Counted from the first letter of the stretch, positions 12,796 to 26,102 are shown. The stretch is DNA of 64,000 nucleotides from Cardiocondyla obscurior (GCF_019399895.1 NC_091871.1:1951001-2015000); one strand, 5' to 3'. The notes: a model not told the origin generated them from the sequence alone. Program-made: numbers and translations.

Positions 12796-15136
12796 CTAGA
12801 ATAACAGAAAAAAAATTGACGACGTTAGCGGAACCTTAAAATAAATTCCTAAAAGGAATGTCTGCCTGTATAATATCGTATATCGTAAAAAAAAAAAGTA
12901 CCGAAAGACACCTTTCGCTAATCACTTCACCAACTTAATCGAAATAATGGCAATCTAACAGCTAAGGCAGCTAAAGTGTTTACGGCGCTCATTTCCCAGA
13001 CGTTATTAGAAATTTATCGATTCCATAAACTTCAAGTGCGTTTAAAATCCTCTTAAGAACTTTCCATTTCGAACTTCTTTGTTAATCCTTCTTAATTATT
13101 CGCCAGCAAACAAAATATGTAAGCAAATTACGTCGAATCACCTCCCCGGCGCCTTAAATCGCTTTCGAAAGGTCACTAAAGACCCGGTCGCTGCGTAAGC
13201 CGATTTCGACGACCGGCTTACCCATTATATGGATCAGGCGGATTCAGATCCCCGGCTAAACCGCGAGATTGATACCGCGGTGGAGCAAGTTTTATTATTG
13301 CGGAACTATCTTGGAGCAACCAAGACGAGTTTAATAATTTTCCCGGCGCTCGAGGCAAAGCTCGAAAAATGTTACATCCAATATCGACTCGCGGCTGAAG
13401 TTGCGATAATAAACCGCCGAGAAATATCGCTTCGCTTAGTAAATATTAATACACGCCGGCTATATTGATTCTAAAATTAACTCGGAATAATCGCGAATTA
13501 CAACAACGTTAAGCAGCGCCAGCGTTGTTTATTTACACGCTACACCGAGACTCTTTTGAGCCGAAGCTCGAAACTGACCAGAAATAATGACCAGCTCGAT
13601 TTCAGAGGTAGAAAATTCGATAGATTATCGCGAGAGTTACATTTTGGGATTTTTAATTTTATTTAAGTCGCGCGTTTAATTACGTTTAATTTATTTCAAA
13701 ATATTTCAACGTGCCGTTCTTTTTTTTTTTTTTTTTCTTTACACGTCGCTTGCATCAAGGTCGAAGGGAAGCTCACTCTCGCGATGAAAAAAAATCGGTC
13801 TTTGTGCAATTTCGCGCGTTGTAATTTATCAAATGCCTCTAACTTTTGGCGCAAAACGGTTAACTGCTAAATTAAATTTTGTTTTACCGCGGAAAAGCGC
13901 GCAAAGGGAATATGAAAAATATATATATGCACGCACTCGAATATTTTCATCAAACAAAAACGAAGTTTCCCACTTTTCCTCCCCACTTTGTAGGGTGACT
14001 TTCAAACGCAGTCGCGATTGTATTAAATTCTCAACCACAGGACGAGCGTCCTCGACCGAGCGATAAATTTACTCGTCCGTTGGTATGACGCCACGGACAT
14101 AAATTACCTCCCTAATTCTGTGCCGTAAAGGCTAAGGAAGCTTACATTCATAAAGTAATCCCGACCTCCGTCTTACGCCACGCCGAAAACAGTCGGCAGC
14201 TACGCAAGCAAACTTATTAAAAGTAAAAATAATACTATTTCTTTTTCTTTAACTGATATTTTCTTTGTCGATGATTAAACCGTATGGAAAACTGTCGACA
14301 TAATCGCGCGAAAGTTTTCCGCGTCGGAAAGAAGTTCGAGCGACAAAAGAGAGAAAGCTTTGCTGCAATGAACTCCGACTGAAGAATAAATAAAGGGAAA
14401 ACGTAAGGTTAAAGTTCAAGCGCGGAGTTTCGTATTTAAGAAGCATTAAAAATGTACGTCAGTATTCCGGTTCTTTTTTTTTTCTTTTCTTTTTTTTTTT
14501 TCGAGAGGTATAAAACATTTATTTAATAGTATTACATAACTGAAACTATTTTGTATCTCCTAGAGTCCTTTTCAAATTAAAAAGTAATATCTGCGCCGAG
14601 AGTACGAGGCTCTCTCAAGGTTTATTGAAAATTGAGACGTATCGAGCGAGCTATTTATATCGCTGAGATTTGGCGACCTGTTCGACGGGAATTTCCTTTA
14701 GGTCCGCGTTATCGGGAAAACGCGACCGCGACTATTGACGGTATACCTTTGTAAAGAACTCGGTTACAAGTTCGAAACGTCTTTTTCGACCGGCGTATGA
14801 AGTACAAGAGACACCTTGAAGCGCGAATCGAAGGAACGCGGGGCCGTCGCGCTTCCATCGCGTTTCCATCGCGTTTCCGCCGTGTTCCACTTTTACACCC
14901 GCGTTTACCCGTTTCGCCGTTTTCCAGAGTAAATGGAAATTTGTAAGTCGGCTGCGAGCCGGTTACAAACTATTGTCTGGAAGCTCCGCGGCCGCGCTGC
15001 ATTAAACGAACGATCTCGAGGCGTGGGTTGGATATGCCGAGAGAAAAATATACAGAGAAAATTTTATACCGAGAGTTATTAAATTTTATGCTTTAAAAAT
15101 TGATTATATGATACGATTAAAAAATTACTGTAATGC

Positions 15137-15227
15137 CACAGTAGTTGTGACTCACACGGGATTATGAGTTTAAATAACTGGTGGACAATGGCTAGTCGTA
15201 GCGTTTAATTTTATAATTCCTCGATGA
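15137..15227. repeat. Dispersed 90-bp repeat, copy 2
   Basis: Partner of 8291-8380 in the same orientation. It contains CACAGTAGTTGTG, GAGTTTAAATA and TTATAATTCCTCGATGA. No ORF. Confidence 0.5.
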
Positions 15228-15274
15228 TTAAAAACTATTGCGACTTACAATTATAATAATTCTTAATACAAAAT

Positions 15275-15447
15275 TGTCTCCTTCTGCTTACTTTCGGACT
15301 CAATCGTAATTTTTCTAATATTTTTTACGACAAATCCGATTATATTATTGACGTAATAAAAAAAACATAACCGAGTCAATCATACGTATCGTTAGAAATA
15401 TCAGAATCACGGCTGGGTTCAATAGTATAACTATCCTTTCTTCTCGT
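15275..15447. mobile_element. MITE-like element, same family, diverged
   Basis: The right end on the opposite strand reads CGAGAAGAAAGGATAGTTAT. Its inner part (CCCAGCCGTGATTCTGATAT) is similar to the left arm, which runs through GGACTCAATCGTAATTTTTC. No ORF. It lies about 50 bp from the second copy of the 90-bp repeat. Confidence 0.45.
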
Positions 15448-18400
15448 AACGTGGTCTTGTTGCCGCGGCTTCTTCTCGTAAATCGAAACCTGCAATTCCG
15501 GGCGTGTGCCCCGCGGCGCCGGGCTTATCTCGTATTTCTATGCGGAAGATCTTAAAGGAAAAAGGAGGCAAAGGACGAGAAGGAAAACGGCGTAACGCCG
15601 GGACGGGCGAGGTGAATTGCAAACGAGCCGTGCAACTTTTAACGAGTATCGTCTCTTCAAAAGCGGCTTCGCAGCCTACGAGATGTAACTTCGCGACCGC
15701 GCGATTAACAAATTGTTCGGCGGAGAAGGACGTCCACGAGGAACTGTCAGTGATGCGTTTAATTTTCGTTTAATTTACGATTCGTTGATAAACCTCGAAA
15801 TATGTCTGGACGTAACGTGGTAGAGTCGACGACGATTTTAAGGGCTCCTCTTATTGTTTCGCGCTTCCCAGGTTCCCTTTTTATGTTTCGTCGTGTTTCG
15901 GACGTCCGTAATCGTATTTTGCGTCCGTCTTTTGTGGCATTACTCGCAGGCATTGTGTCGCCTCAGAAATACCTAATGTAATAGTAAATTGTCCTTGTCC
16001 CACATTTTTGTTTTCTTTATTATGGAATTAAAAAAAAAAAAAAATTCCCCGTCTTGCGGATTTTTTCATATTTTAAATTGAAGACGCAGACTTTTACATC
16101 GTCGCGTGATTAACAACAACTGCGACATATCGATCACTTAAATTGAGCTGAATTCACTTCTTGTTTTGTTACCGCTTCGAAAAGTTTTTCCTCGACGGAA
16201 AGTGCTCTTTAATAAAAATACGGCGGGTAATTCTAGAACTAGGTTTCGCTTTTATCAATCTTTTATCAAAGAATTGACCGAACATTTTTCATCAAAAGAT
16301 CTCGTTATTAATAGCGACGGTTATAAAGACGGAATCGCCGTATCAGGGGATAAAATAGATTTTCTTTCATCCCGCACTGATAGTTCTTTCTTCAGCAACC
16401 GCGTTCAATCATGCGAGTCGCCTGGTATCGACAAGAAGCGATTTCGGCCACGAGCAGCCGACCTTTTGAACACGAAAATCGTCAATTTGACAAAATATCG
16501 CATCGAAAGAGCGAGAAATGTTTATTTCAACGGAGATAAAAGTGCAACGATCATCAACGAGATCTTCGAGCAAACGTGATGTATATATCTGCCTTCCTCT
16601 CGATTTTCACGTCAAATGCGTTTTTCAAAACAGCCGGAGACTCTCTTGATTTTATTTCGCCGACGTTCGTCCAAAAAACCTTTTTCTAAATTTTTTTTTT
16701 TTTTTCTTATTTCCGCAAGGATATAATTATTTTGAATTTATTTAATACCGAAATTTTAAATTTTGATTAATATTATTTTTGTACATGACTACAGAAATTG
16801 TAACGTCAGAGTCGCATTTTATTAAATTTTCCTCAATTTTCAATTCCACAAAGTTCTTTTTCCCCCAAAAAGAGAAATCGTATTGCATTCATACCGAATT
16901 CTACGATCAAATGCAGTGGAATGTCACATGTCGACTTTAAAAGAGGATATCTCACTCCCTTTCTCTCTCTGTCTCTTTCTCTATTTTTCGCTCTCTTAGT
17001 TTTGTATGAGGGTTAGCTCGGGCTGGATGGAAATTTACAAGATCATATCCCTTTATGAGATTCTTCCAGTTCTTTTTATCGTGGCTCATAGCCACTCTTT
17101 GAAGGAGAATCGCTTAATTGCGCAGTGCCATCACGAACTCTGCTAGAATAAAAGCTTTTCCTGGTCGTTTCGCTGAATAAGAATGAGCTGCGCGACGATA
17201 TCGATTAGTACACGGTCTGCCGAGGGCTCCGCGGAAAAAAGTCCTGTTTCGCTTGTGTTCTTAATGTTACTTGGATTAAAATAATTTTACCGGGCGCGAA
17301 ACTTTCGGCGTATATATTCGAAGTGCGCGATTTTGATATTAAAAATTAAACTAATTGGGTAAAATTTGTTTTTGCTAAAATTGAGAAAATCCCGCGAAAC
17401 AAACGCATCGCAGGATTCCGCGGAATATTATTGTTATCGTATTTTAATTACTGCGCGAACTCGAGTTACACGGAGGGATGAACGCAGGGCGGAATAACGA
17501 AACGCGATAATTACGTTAAATCGTAGTTCTGTAAGTAAATGGGAGTTAAAAAGTTACACGATTAAAAAATTATGTCACGACCGGAGTTACGGGAAACAAT
17601 AATTGTTCGGACAGGCCAGAAGTAAGCGGGAATTAAAACTTTTATTATTACATCTCTAAGTTCCGTCGGGAGAAAGGAAAAAGCACGGCGCAAGCTATTT
17701 TCTCGCTTTCTTGTTAAAATTTCGCATAAATTGCTGATATTCAAAATGAGGAAAAAAGCCTTAAAAATTTAAACACTTAAATGTTTTATAGAAAATCTGT
17801 ATTCTTCAACATTTGTCATTTTAATCTAAATTAATTTTAATAATCAGGAAAGTTTCTTTATTCTCTCTTTTTTTTTTTTAATCTTCTTGTCGCACTTCAT
17901 TAAATCAGAAAATGACAAAACGTTAACAGACTTGTTAGATCATTCGCTAAGAATGAAGTACTCGCATAAAGAAGACGCGAATTTTCGTCGAGGTAACTTT
18001 CCCCACGCGAGGCGAATTGAAAATTTACCGGTGGTGAGCAGGAAAGTGCGCCAGACGAGACATGCGATATTCAGCGGAATTACCGGCGCGATTTACCCTG
18101 ATTTCCGACGGTTTACCGAGATGACGATGCCGAGATCGCGGTCGCCCGGCATTCGAAGCACGACCGAATTTCGTGGCCTGGCAAGGTCGCATTAAAGCGC
18201 AAGTGTCCCGACCTCGCGGAAGAGTGACGGCTCGCCGATGTAAGCCGGCGTGGATTGAGGAAGAGTGCCGCGCACTCTTAATTCGGATGACAGCCTCCGC
18301 CGTGCCTCGATTTAGCTCCGGAATCGAGGTCGCCGAGTGGTGTGCTGCCTAAAGTTGGCATGCATCGATCGCGAGTAATCGACAGGATTTTCCCCGAGAG

Positions 18401-19898
18401 CGCAAAAACGACCCCCGTGTATTTTAGAAAGCGCCGCACGCCTCGTTCGCTCGGACAAATTGCAAAAGACGGTTTTAGCGCGTTATTTAGCGCGCACATT
18501 TGTCCCGAGTTTAAACCTGTCACGCTCGATAAACAGGCAAATTAGTTCCTTCGCAACGCAATACGTGGCACAACACGGTTCCGGAAAATCGGGCGGCAAA
18601 AATAATCTACAAATAAATTAATATAAATGATTTTTTTAAAATGTTATAAAAAATAATTACTACAGATAATTAAAATTATTATTGAAGTAAAATGTCACTT
18701 ATATCTTTAAAATAATTTATCATAATATTTCACTCAATATCTTTGAAACAGGCGTCGAAAATTGACTTAAATATGAAGAATCGACGCAGCTTTGACTTTC
18801 AACGGCACTGACTGTACGAAATAACGATTATGCAATCTAGATTTATAACGTTGACTGACGAGTTCAGCTCGCCATCCTTCGCAGACTTTAGTTGGTTGAA
18901 AAAAAAGAAAAGACGATGACGGCGAAGGATTGCAAAGGTTAAGTCAATTTTGACAAGAACGATACATCATATAACACACGACCCTTCCGCCAAACATTCC
19001 CAACATCCCAACTTGTTCGTAACAGCCTGTCCGAGGGATGACACTTCCTTGCCCCGACGGCAGGCCTTCGACCTTTTTGCACGTTAAGAATATGTTCAAA
19101 AAAGTCTTCGGCCACAATTATTGAACTTGTGTCAGCAATAGTGACAAAGGTCTTTAAACTTTAGACGGATATATGATAGAAATTGCTTTAAGAAATATAT
19201 TTAAATAATAAAAAGAAATAAAACTATTAAATAATTAAAATAAAATATTGAAATAATAAAAAAGTAATTATTTTAATAAGAATAAAAATTAAAGTAGACA
19301 TTTTAAATATAAATAATTCAGTCGACATTAAAATATTTAGAATAATTTTTTTTTTTTAGTATAAATTTAATTTAAATAAAATATGAATTTAAAATATGTT
19401 TAAGAATTATCATAATTTATCGTCAATGACATTATCGTACAAATGTACTTCGGATTTCTACAGTTTCGTCGTGTTATCCATTTTGAGATACCGCACCGTA
19501 AACGCAAAAGCCTCTCAAACGGTTAATATTGCGAGACCGGCGCGCTGCATTTTCGAGCGACCTTCTGCAACGTGGAAAATTAAGCTCTCCGAAATTGTAA
19601 CAGTTCCAAACTCGACTTTGGCAAGAACCACAGATGCGAGCGCGAGCGCGAGTAAACGCGCACACTTAACAACGGATAGCAGAAAGGGATGAGGGGGAGG
19701 AAAGACAGGGTGGTATTAATTATTTCCGTAGTGGCGAACTTCTCCGTGTTTACGATCCGCTCGACCTCTTGCTCGCAATGTGGCTCGCATACATTTGCAA
19801 ACGCGTCGCGTGCCGCGTGCTGCTGATAAGTGTAGATATAGCGATGGTATGCCCTGGGGACAAATCCTAATAACCTAATGGCGTGAACAATGACTTAC

Positions 19899-20103
19899 AA
19901 TTGGGAGCCCCTTCGTCGGGTGCGTCTCTCCTCGTCGGGAATGAGAACTGGCGGCGAGACCGGCGGCGGTACCGCAGGTGCGGATGACGGGTCCAGCTTA
20001 ATCATCTTCTCGTCGTCGGCCGCAACGTCGTAGGGCATCACCGGCTTCACCGCGCGGAAAGAAGACCTGCGGGTCACGGGCCGCTCTTCCGGCTCCCGGG
20101 TGC
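19899..20103 (-). CDS. Fife: Coding exon 8, residues 370-438: Pro-rich linker
   Basis: The acceptor tttttcacag and donor gtaagt (19898-19893) are both strong; phases are 1 in and 2 out. The peptide begins TREPEERPVTRRSSFRAVKP after the split Gly and continues through VMPYDVAADDEKMIKLDPSS, a proline-rich run APAVPPPVSPPVLIP and DEERRTRRRGSQ. S384 is the fifth R-R-x-S motif of the linker. The P-P-P-V-S-P-P-V run could bind an SH3 or WW domain. Scaffold partners such as RIM-binding protein use SH3 domains, but no specific partner can be assigned from sequence. The exon is CpG- and GC-rich compared with the flanking introns. Confidence 0.88.
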
Positions 20104-22008
20104 CTGTGAAAAATCGGGCGACGTTTTTAGGCCAGCCGCGTTTCGCTTGAAATATTAAATGCGACCCGTTACAGCGAGTAAATCGCCTTGAATAACGAAG
20201 TCCCCGCGGATATGATAATAATAGAGACGGAGAAGTGGCGTGGATTTAATAAAACTCCTTCGAGAGCCACACGAAAGTGTATTTTTAAAACTGATCGGTT
20301 TTGCAGGCAAAAAAATAGTTTGCTACCGTATTTATGTCGATAAGCGTACTATTAAAAAGAAAAAGAAAAGAAAAAATGACGTTTTCATGAAATATTAAAA
20401 AGCGATAAGGGAAAATGGTTGCGGTTACATAAATAAATACGTAATCAATTTTAGCCAAAGAGATATTAATTCGACGTGTTTGCTTTCTTGATTTTTTTTT
20501 TTCGTGTTGCAAATAACGAGAGAGAAATATCTGGCTGCGTAAAGAGCTAAACATATTCGAAGGAAATAAAGTAGCCGGGCCGGTTATTTTCGCGCCGATG
20601 CGGGTCGAATGCCAATGTTATTTCGCTCTGTAACACAGGAAGTGGAGTTTTCAACTCCCGGCACAGAGAAACGTGTACAGGTCGCATTATTACATATACG
20701 GGCTACTCGAATAGGGGCGTATTTTTATTTCACGCGAGGGAGAAAGAGGAAACTAAATACCAACATTAAAGTAACGTTACCGCTGATTGGAAAAAAAAAA
20801 GAAAAAAATTGCCGGGTTATTGTTACGCTTTCGTATTTTTTAAACGACCGAGGGTGCTTCGGGAAACAAACTTGCCGCTCGGGCTTCTAATTGTGCAAAG
20901 TTCGAGGTTTATTCCGTCGTGTTTAATATCGCACTTTGCGTAATGTCGCCGTTTGACTGTTAAAACTCCGCGTAACGTTAAACCCGGGGTATCGTGTTGT
21001 ACGCTCAGCGAAATGGGAATTTTCGAATAGCCGATCAATGGGCGCACGCACGAGCATCGGTGGCTTCGAAACCGCGTTGTGCTTTTCCGTAGAAAGTCCG
21101 ACGCAAGTTCCCGGGGCTTCCCGTCGCGGCGCGGTAGGGAAAGGGCGCGGGGGAGAGAGCAGACGGGCGGAATTTCTCCGACGCCTGTTTTAACGCTTCC
21201 GATCACGCTGACTGTAATGCAGGCGGTGTAAAGTTACGCCGCTGCAGTATGTATATCTCGGGGACACGCGACACGTGTCCGACGTACGCGAACTGAATGC
21301 ATGTAAATGGGAAATTCTGAAACTAGTTCCAAGCCGCTCCCCGCGGCACATTTTACCGGCGATTGTCAGGAGTTTAATTGTTGACAAGGGAAATTTTCAA
21401 GCCAGCGATACATCTCATTTTGAGATCAATTTAAATCACAAGTCCTCTCTGGCAGCGCGAAATTAGTTGAAATGGCAGTTTAAACATGTAAATTGAAAAA
21501 CTTTTACCGAGTATGCTTCGGGCTGACGTTGCCCGGGGCAGAAAGTGCGTAAAGACGGAAAACCGAAAGGACGGGTCGAATTAATATATTTACGTGGTGG
21601 AAATCAGCTCGCTCGTCTCCTCCGTGCTGTTTGCCTTTGATAGCGGAACATCGGACAGGACACCCGCATTCGCGTAATGGGGTGAATTATTTCCACGGAG
21701 CGGAGCGGAGGAGCAAGACGGAACAATACGTACGGTGGAATTAGCGCGTGGAATTACCGACGAGGTCTATTCGATTATCCTGGTCGGCGGCGCTTTTGGT
21801 GTCCTTTAAAGCGCAGTTGACTCTAACTTGCCGCGGATATTGTTGCGATAATACGCGTAATACGCGGCAGGAAATCGGAAATAATAAAACTATTTTTATT
21901 ACTATTATAATTATTACAAATAATTATTATTAAAAACAAAATAAATCTCGAACTAAAAGAGCTCCTTTTTTTTTAATTTGATATTTAATGTTGGGATGTT
22001 TCACTCAC
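20104..22008 (-). other. Intron 7 (1.9 kb); nothing recognised
   Basis: It lies between exons 7 and 8. It is CpG-rich at about 20880-21800 with open frames on both strands, none carrying a known domain or good splice boundaries. An AT-rich tail sits just before the exon 7 donor. Confidence 0.55.
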
Positions 22009-22317
22009 CTTGCGGCGAAATAGCGGCTCTTTGTTGAGCTGCGGCGATAGCCATTGCGTTGAGGCCACTACTTCCGGGCATCGCGTAAACGTCGTAGGCG
22101 GACGCGCGCCTTGGTAACTGAGCCGGAAGTCCTAGGCCGGCATCGGGGTGCGTAGGCTGCGCCCCACCGGCGGCCATCGCAGCCGCAGTTTTAATTTCAT
22201 CGTCGTAAGACCTTTGCCTGGTAACACGCGACTTGCGGCGAATCGTGCCGCCTCCGTGACGAGCGCGATGCCGGCGTTCCTCTTCGTCGTCCATATCTCC
22301 GGCTTCCTGTTTGATTG
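22009..22317 (-). CDS. Fife: Coding exon 7, residues 267-370: Arg/Ser and Ala-rich linker
   Basis: The acceptor tract tttctcgctaaag ends at 22318 and the donor gtgagt occupies 22008-22003; phases are 1 in and 1 out. The peptide begins AIKQEAGDMDDEEERRHRAR and includes TIRRKSRVTRQRSYDDEIK, an Ala-rich stretch, PRRASAYDVYAMPG, and an Ala/Gln end at AISPQ. S296 and S339 sit in R-R-x-S motifs and S303 in R-Q-R-S. An acidic patch (D274 to E280) sits next to a basic one. It appears to be disordered regulatory linker. An open frame upstream of the acceptor offers a Met, but those bases are the intron end, so that is not the start. Confidence 0.88.
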
Positions 22318-22603
22318 CTTTAGCGAGAAAATTAAAAGACGACGTTAGGGTTTCACGCATTATTAAAATTGAATGAAAACACAGGTTGAGGTTCGATTTT
22401 AAGTAATACCTTCCGATTGACTGCGGCGAAAATAATTAAACATTCTGATAATTATTTAATGATCGTAGCGACGGTGTAAAAAAAAAATTTCAAGAGCTTA
22501 TATTCACAGAAATATTTCCTGCGGGTAGAACGACGAGTAAATTGAAGATAACTCTCGGTAAGCTTATATAGTATTTCCTAAAAAGAAGTAAAACGATCCT
22601 TAC

Positions 22604-22766
22604 CCTGAGTTTGGGCCGGCATGACGACTCTCTGAGGGCTGGTTGCTCTTCCCCTGTCGGAGGGTTGATGGCGATCGGGCGAGCCGCCCCTCGACTTGCT
22701 CTTCCGGTCCAGATCGCGGTCCCATCTGAGGTCGTCTCTCTGGCGTTCCCCTGCAACCTTTCGAAA
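22604..22766 (-). CDS. Fife: Coding exon 6, residues 213-267: charged Arg/Asp-rich linker
   Basis: The peptide begins FRKVAGERQRDDLRWDRDLD and continues with RKSKSRGGSPDRHQPSDRG to PAQTQ. The donor is gtaagg (22603-22598) and leaves in phase 1. Two acceptors are close together: gttgtag ending at 22767 and ttgcag ending at 22751. Only the upstream one gives phase 0 entry, needed after exon 5, and puts the exon in the frame that joins exon 7. Using the downstream AG removes 16 nt and would shift the frame. The composition (R, D, S, P) suggests a disordered segment, possibly with a short charged helix at the start. I recognise no domain. A second open frame in the exon ends in the wrong phase for exon 7. 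Confidence 0.8.
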
Positions 22767-25700
22767 CTACAACATTACACAGAGATTAGGGCTCGATGCG
22801 GGAAACGTTACCACATGTAGGCCGCGAGTAAGGGCGGGAGGAAGTCCAAGCGTCCCCAACAACACGGGCAGAGGCGGGCGGGAAGAGGGTGCAAGTACAA
22901 TATTACAGGCACAGATTGACACCTAGAAGCTCATGATTAAGATCAACGCGCTGAGATCGGCTACAACCCGGGTGTTTGCCATTTTACGGGGGGATCGAAG
23001 CTGGTGCAGTTGCATTGTTTAAATTACAGCGAGAGGTCTCTACGGCGGGTCAATACTCATTTTCTACGCCACGTGTCATTTATGTTGGCCACGTTATGTG
23101 TAGTCGTATCTCTTTCTGCTTTGCTTCGAACACGTTCAATTTTAATGCACAAATAATCCAATTTAATCATCTATTGTTAAATTTTTGGGATTAATATATT
23201 CAGATGAGTACATAAAATGCGTTATTTAAAAAGTTGAAAAAAAAAAGAAAGAAATTAAAATTAAAGAATTAAATTACGCCGAGTTGATTATATTTTTAGA
23301 ATAAAAAGCTTTCGAGAAGGCGAGGATTATTTCCGTAAATGGAACGCGATTGTGTTCCAACGTAATTCAAATCCGCGTATATCTAAAATAACTCGGTCCA
23401 TCGGCGGATCGCAAAGGGACATTACGCTCGAAAGCTCCGGGAGTCCGCCCTTTGATAACGAAAATTAATAGCGTCCCCCGACACGCTCGCGGGTAACAAG
23501 ATGGAAAAACCGCGCTGGCGCTGGTCAGCTGCTCGCGATAATAATGAAACAGTCACATCCGAAAATTAACTTCGTCCCGGTCTCGTCACGCGTGCCATAA
23601 TTGCGCGTCGGCGACAATTAAAGCGAGGCGGTGCGCCCGAGTTCGCGAAGGTTTCGGAGTTAAGGCTCCATTAGGGTCGGAGCAACGAACGGGCGATGCC
23701 GAGCACGTCTTTCTCGTCGCCGTTATTCACCGAAAGTGGGTAACGCTGGCGCTCAATTTCGCTCTCGGAAACACCTGTCGCGCGCATAAATATTTAATAA
23801 AAAAAAAATATAATAATAACATGAAAAATAAACGATTAATTAATCGAATCTTTCCAATTAAATAATTAATTATAATAAGTAGAAAAGACTTGAGATAACT
23901 TGGCGGACTACTCTCGGATTTTAATCGCGGGATTACCTCGGCGTCATTGAGCCCGGCGATTACTTTTCGCGTTGCCCGTGCCTCGAACGTGTCACGTTCG
24001 CGTTTCCGTAATTCCGCCTCGCAAGTCCTTCCGATCCATCCATCATGCGGCCGCGAGTAAAGCGGTAACCGTGACGCGCGAGCGGCGCCGAAGTGGATTG
24101 AATCTTGAGATGGAAAAAGCATCAATGACAATTACCGCGAAGAAGATAAACGCGCCGGGCGCTCTCTTCTAAGCCGGGCCGAATTACCGAAGGCTCGGCG
24201 TGCGCGAGCGATAAACTCTCGAATTAACGTTCGCCGTCGTAAATACGAGGCCTCGGGTTTGTCTCCGCCTACGCAACACGTAACGTAGAACGTCTTCCAC
24301 GGCGATTCCGGTAAACTGGATTTACGAGCCGAGCCTCCGCCCCTTCTCGCGCGTCAAACTCTGACGCGTGTCGATCATTGGAGAAGTAATTAGACTTTTG
24401 CCTTGAGAAAGGGATCTTGCAAAGTGATTTATAGACGCGTCCTGAATAAATAAGACACGAACAGGAAAATAAAAAATGAAAGAGTAATTATAAACGGTGG
24501 AAATATGCTTGTTTTGTTTAAAGCGCAGTTAAAAAAAAAACACGCGTTAATTAATTATTACAAAAACAAAGTACATGCAGAAAATGCATTTCAACGGATT
24601 TGTTGAGTAAAAATATTATAGCCGAAGCAGGAGGAAAAATTGTAAACGCGGAATAAATGCGAGTGCAGAACAGAGAAAAAAAACATTTTATGTAAGCCAC
24701 GGTTTTTTTTTTTTTTGTTTTGTTTTTACGACGATTCGCGATACGCGCCATACGGTTGTAGATTTTTGAATCCGCTATTTTCACCCCCCCTCATTTCTGG
24801 AGACGCGTTATCTCCTTCATTTCAATTTCAGTCCACTTTCTTTCGTTTCCGCGGCTGTTTCCGGCGGCGGCGCGCGCGCGGATCCGATTATTTCGCCGAG
24901 CGACAAAAAGGACTGTCGATAAATTCTCGAGGTGAGACGTCCGCCAACGTTATACGAAGTTGTCGGCTGGTCACAATGTAAGTCCTCAACCTTAGAGGGT
25001 CGGTGTAGCGATCAATAACTGAGGTTTCGATAAATTCAAGGGTATTGATTCGCATAAATGTCATATCTCGCGAGTCGCGGAGAAAGTAAGCCGACGTGGT
25101 TTCAAGAAGCGCCGGGGGAAACTTTAGTTGTACCTCTCAAGTAATACAATATTAGAAAAAAATATAGTTACAGAGAATAACATTCTCAAATAAAAAATAT
25201 TATAATTTATTGTATCAAAAGAAAAAAAAATAAATAAATTTTTAAAAATTATAGTTTGATTAACGCGTCAAGATTAGTTTTTTGTTATCAGCGACTGCAA
25301 TCGAAATAATTCGAGATTTCTCTCAGCGACCTGCATTTTGTTGCATAATGCAGGCGGTGTGCGGGAATCTCGGCGAGCAGTATGATGTATGCATTTGAGA
25401 TAACAGCAAAGTGTAGCTTAAAGCGTTCAAGCGGACACTCAAAGCATATTATACACGTTGACTCGTTCGGCAGCGGTAATTCAGCAACCCTAATTTCAAA
25501 CATGGCTGCACAAATATTCTCCCGTATAACGGTGTATCTCCGAGGATGTTGAATTATGCACCTCGCTGGGAAAAGGGAATCTCGTGCGGTAATAAATCGT
25601 GAGTAACATCGAAAGCCAGTCGAAAAGATACGATGCGCACGTAAAGCGTGGATCTTATTTTTCGTAATTTTATAAACGTTGTCCCCGTTTCGTTACCGCA

Positions 25701-26102
25701 AAGAAATTAAACGAGTACATTAATTATTCGTGAACGCGGGAAGAAAAAAATTTCTCACATTGACTGACAACGTATACTTATCAAGACAACTTTCTTTTAA
25801 TTAAAAGTCTTATAAATGATTAAAAATTATGAAAAAGAAATTATCAAAAAAATTTATACAGAAATCGTAAAAAGTAAAAAAAAAAAAAAAAGCCATGAAA
25901 TATTCTCCGTGTTTTTATTCTATAGTTCATTAATTAAAATGGAAGAAGTAGCTACGTATCTAATTAGCATTATAAGAGAAAGCAGTCGGAAAGATTGGCT
26001 CGTTACGCGATAGTTATCTATACTGTTTTCGATTAACCGTTTAACTCTCGGGGGAGTCTATTACAAAGAGGGATATAGGCCGCGGATGAAATTTTCGCTT
26101 AC
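22767..26102 (-). other. Intron 5 (3.3 kb); nothing recognised
   Basis: It lies between exons 5 and 6. Phase 0 is kept directly across it when exon 6 uses its upstream acceptor, so no extra exon is needed. It has CpG-rich blocks at 23400-23760 and 23930-24380, and AT-rich sequence at 25140-25260 and 25740-25900. No repeat stands out and there is no supported ORF. Confidence 0.55.

Larger units (their letters stand above)
12796..19898 (-). other. Intron 8 (7.1 kb)
   Basis: It lies between exons 8 and 9. Contents: the second copy of the 90-bp repeat (15137-15227), a two-armed MITE-like element (15275-15447), several poly-T tracts, and a plus-strand open frame of 137 codons (16166-16579) with no recognisable domain. 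CpG-rich blocks (for example 17990-18330) alternate with AT-rich blocks (18600-18740, 19190-19400). I see no supported gene. Confidence 0.6.

Noticed and set aside
22001..22360. 119-codon minus frame starting with its own Met
   Set aside because: The Met lies in the intron 6 end upstream of the acceptor; exon 7 supplies the real part of this frame from 22317.
22767..26102. A missing exon of length 3n+1 between exons 5 and 6
   Set aside because: It seemed needed when the AG at 22751 was assumed; the upstream acceptor at 22767 restores the phase without it.
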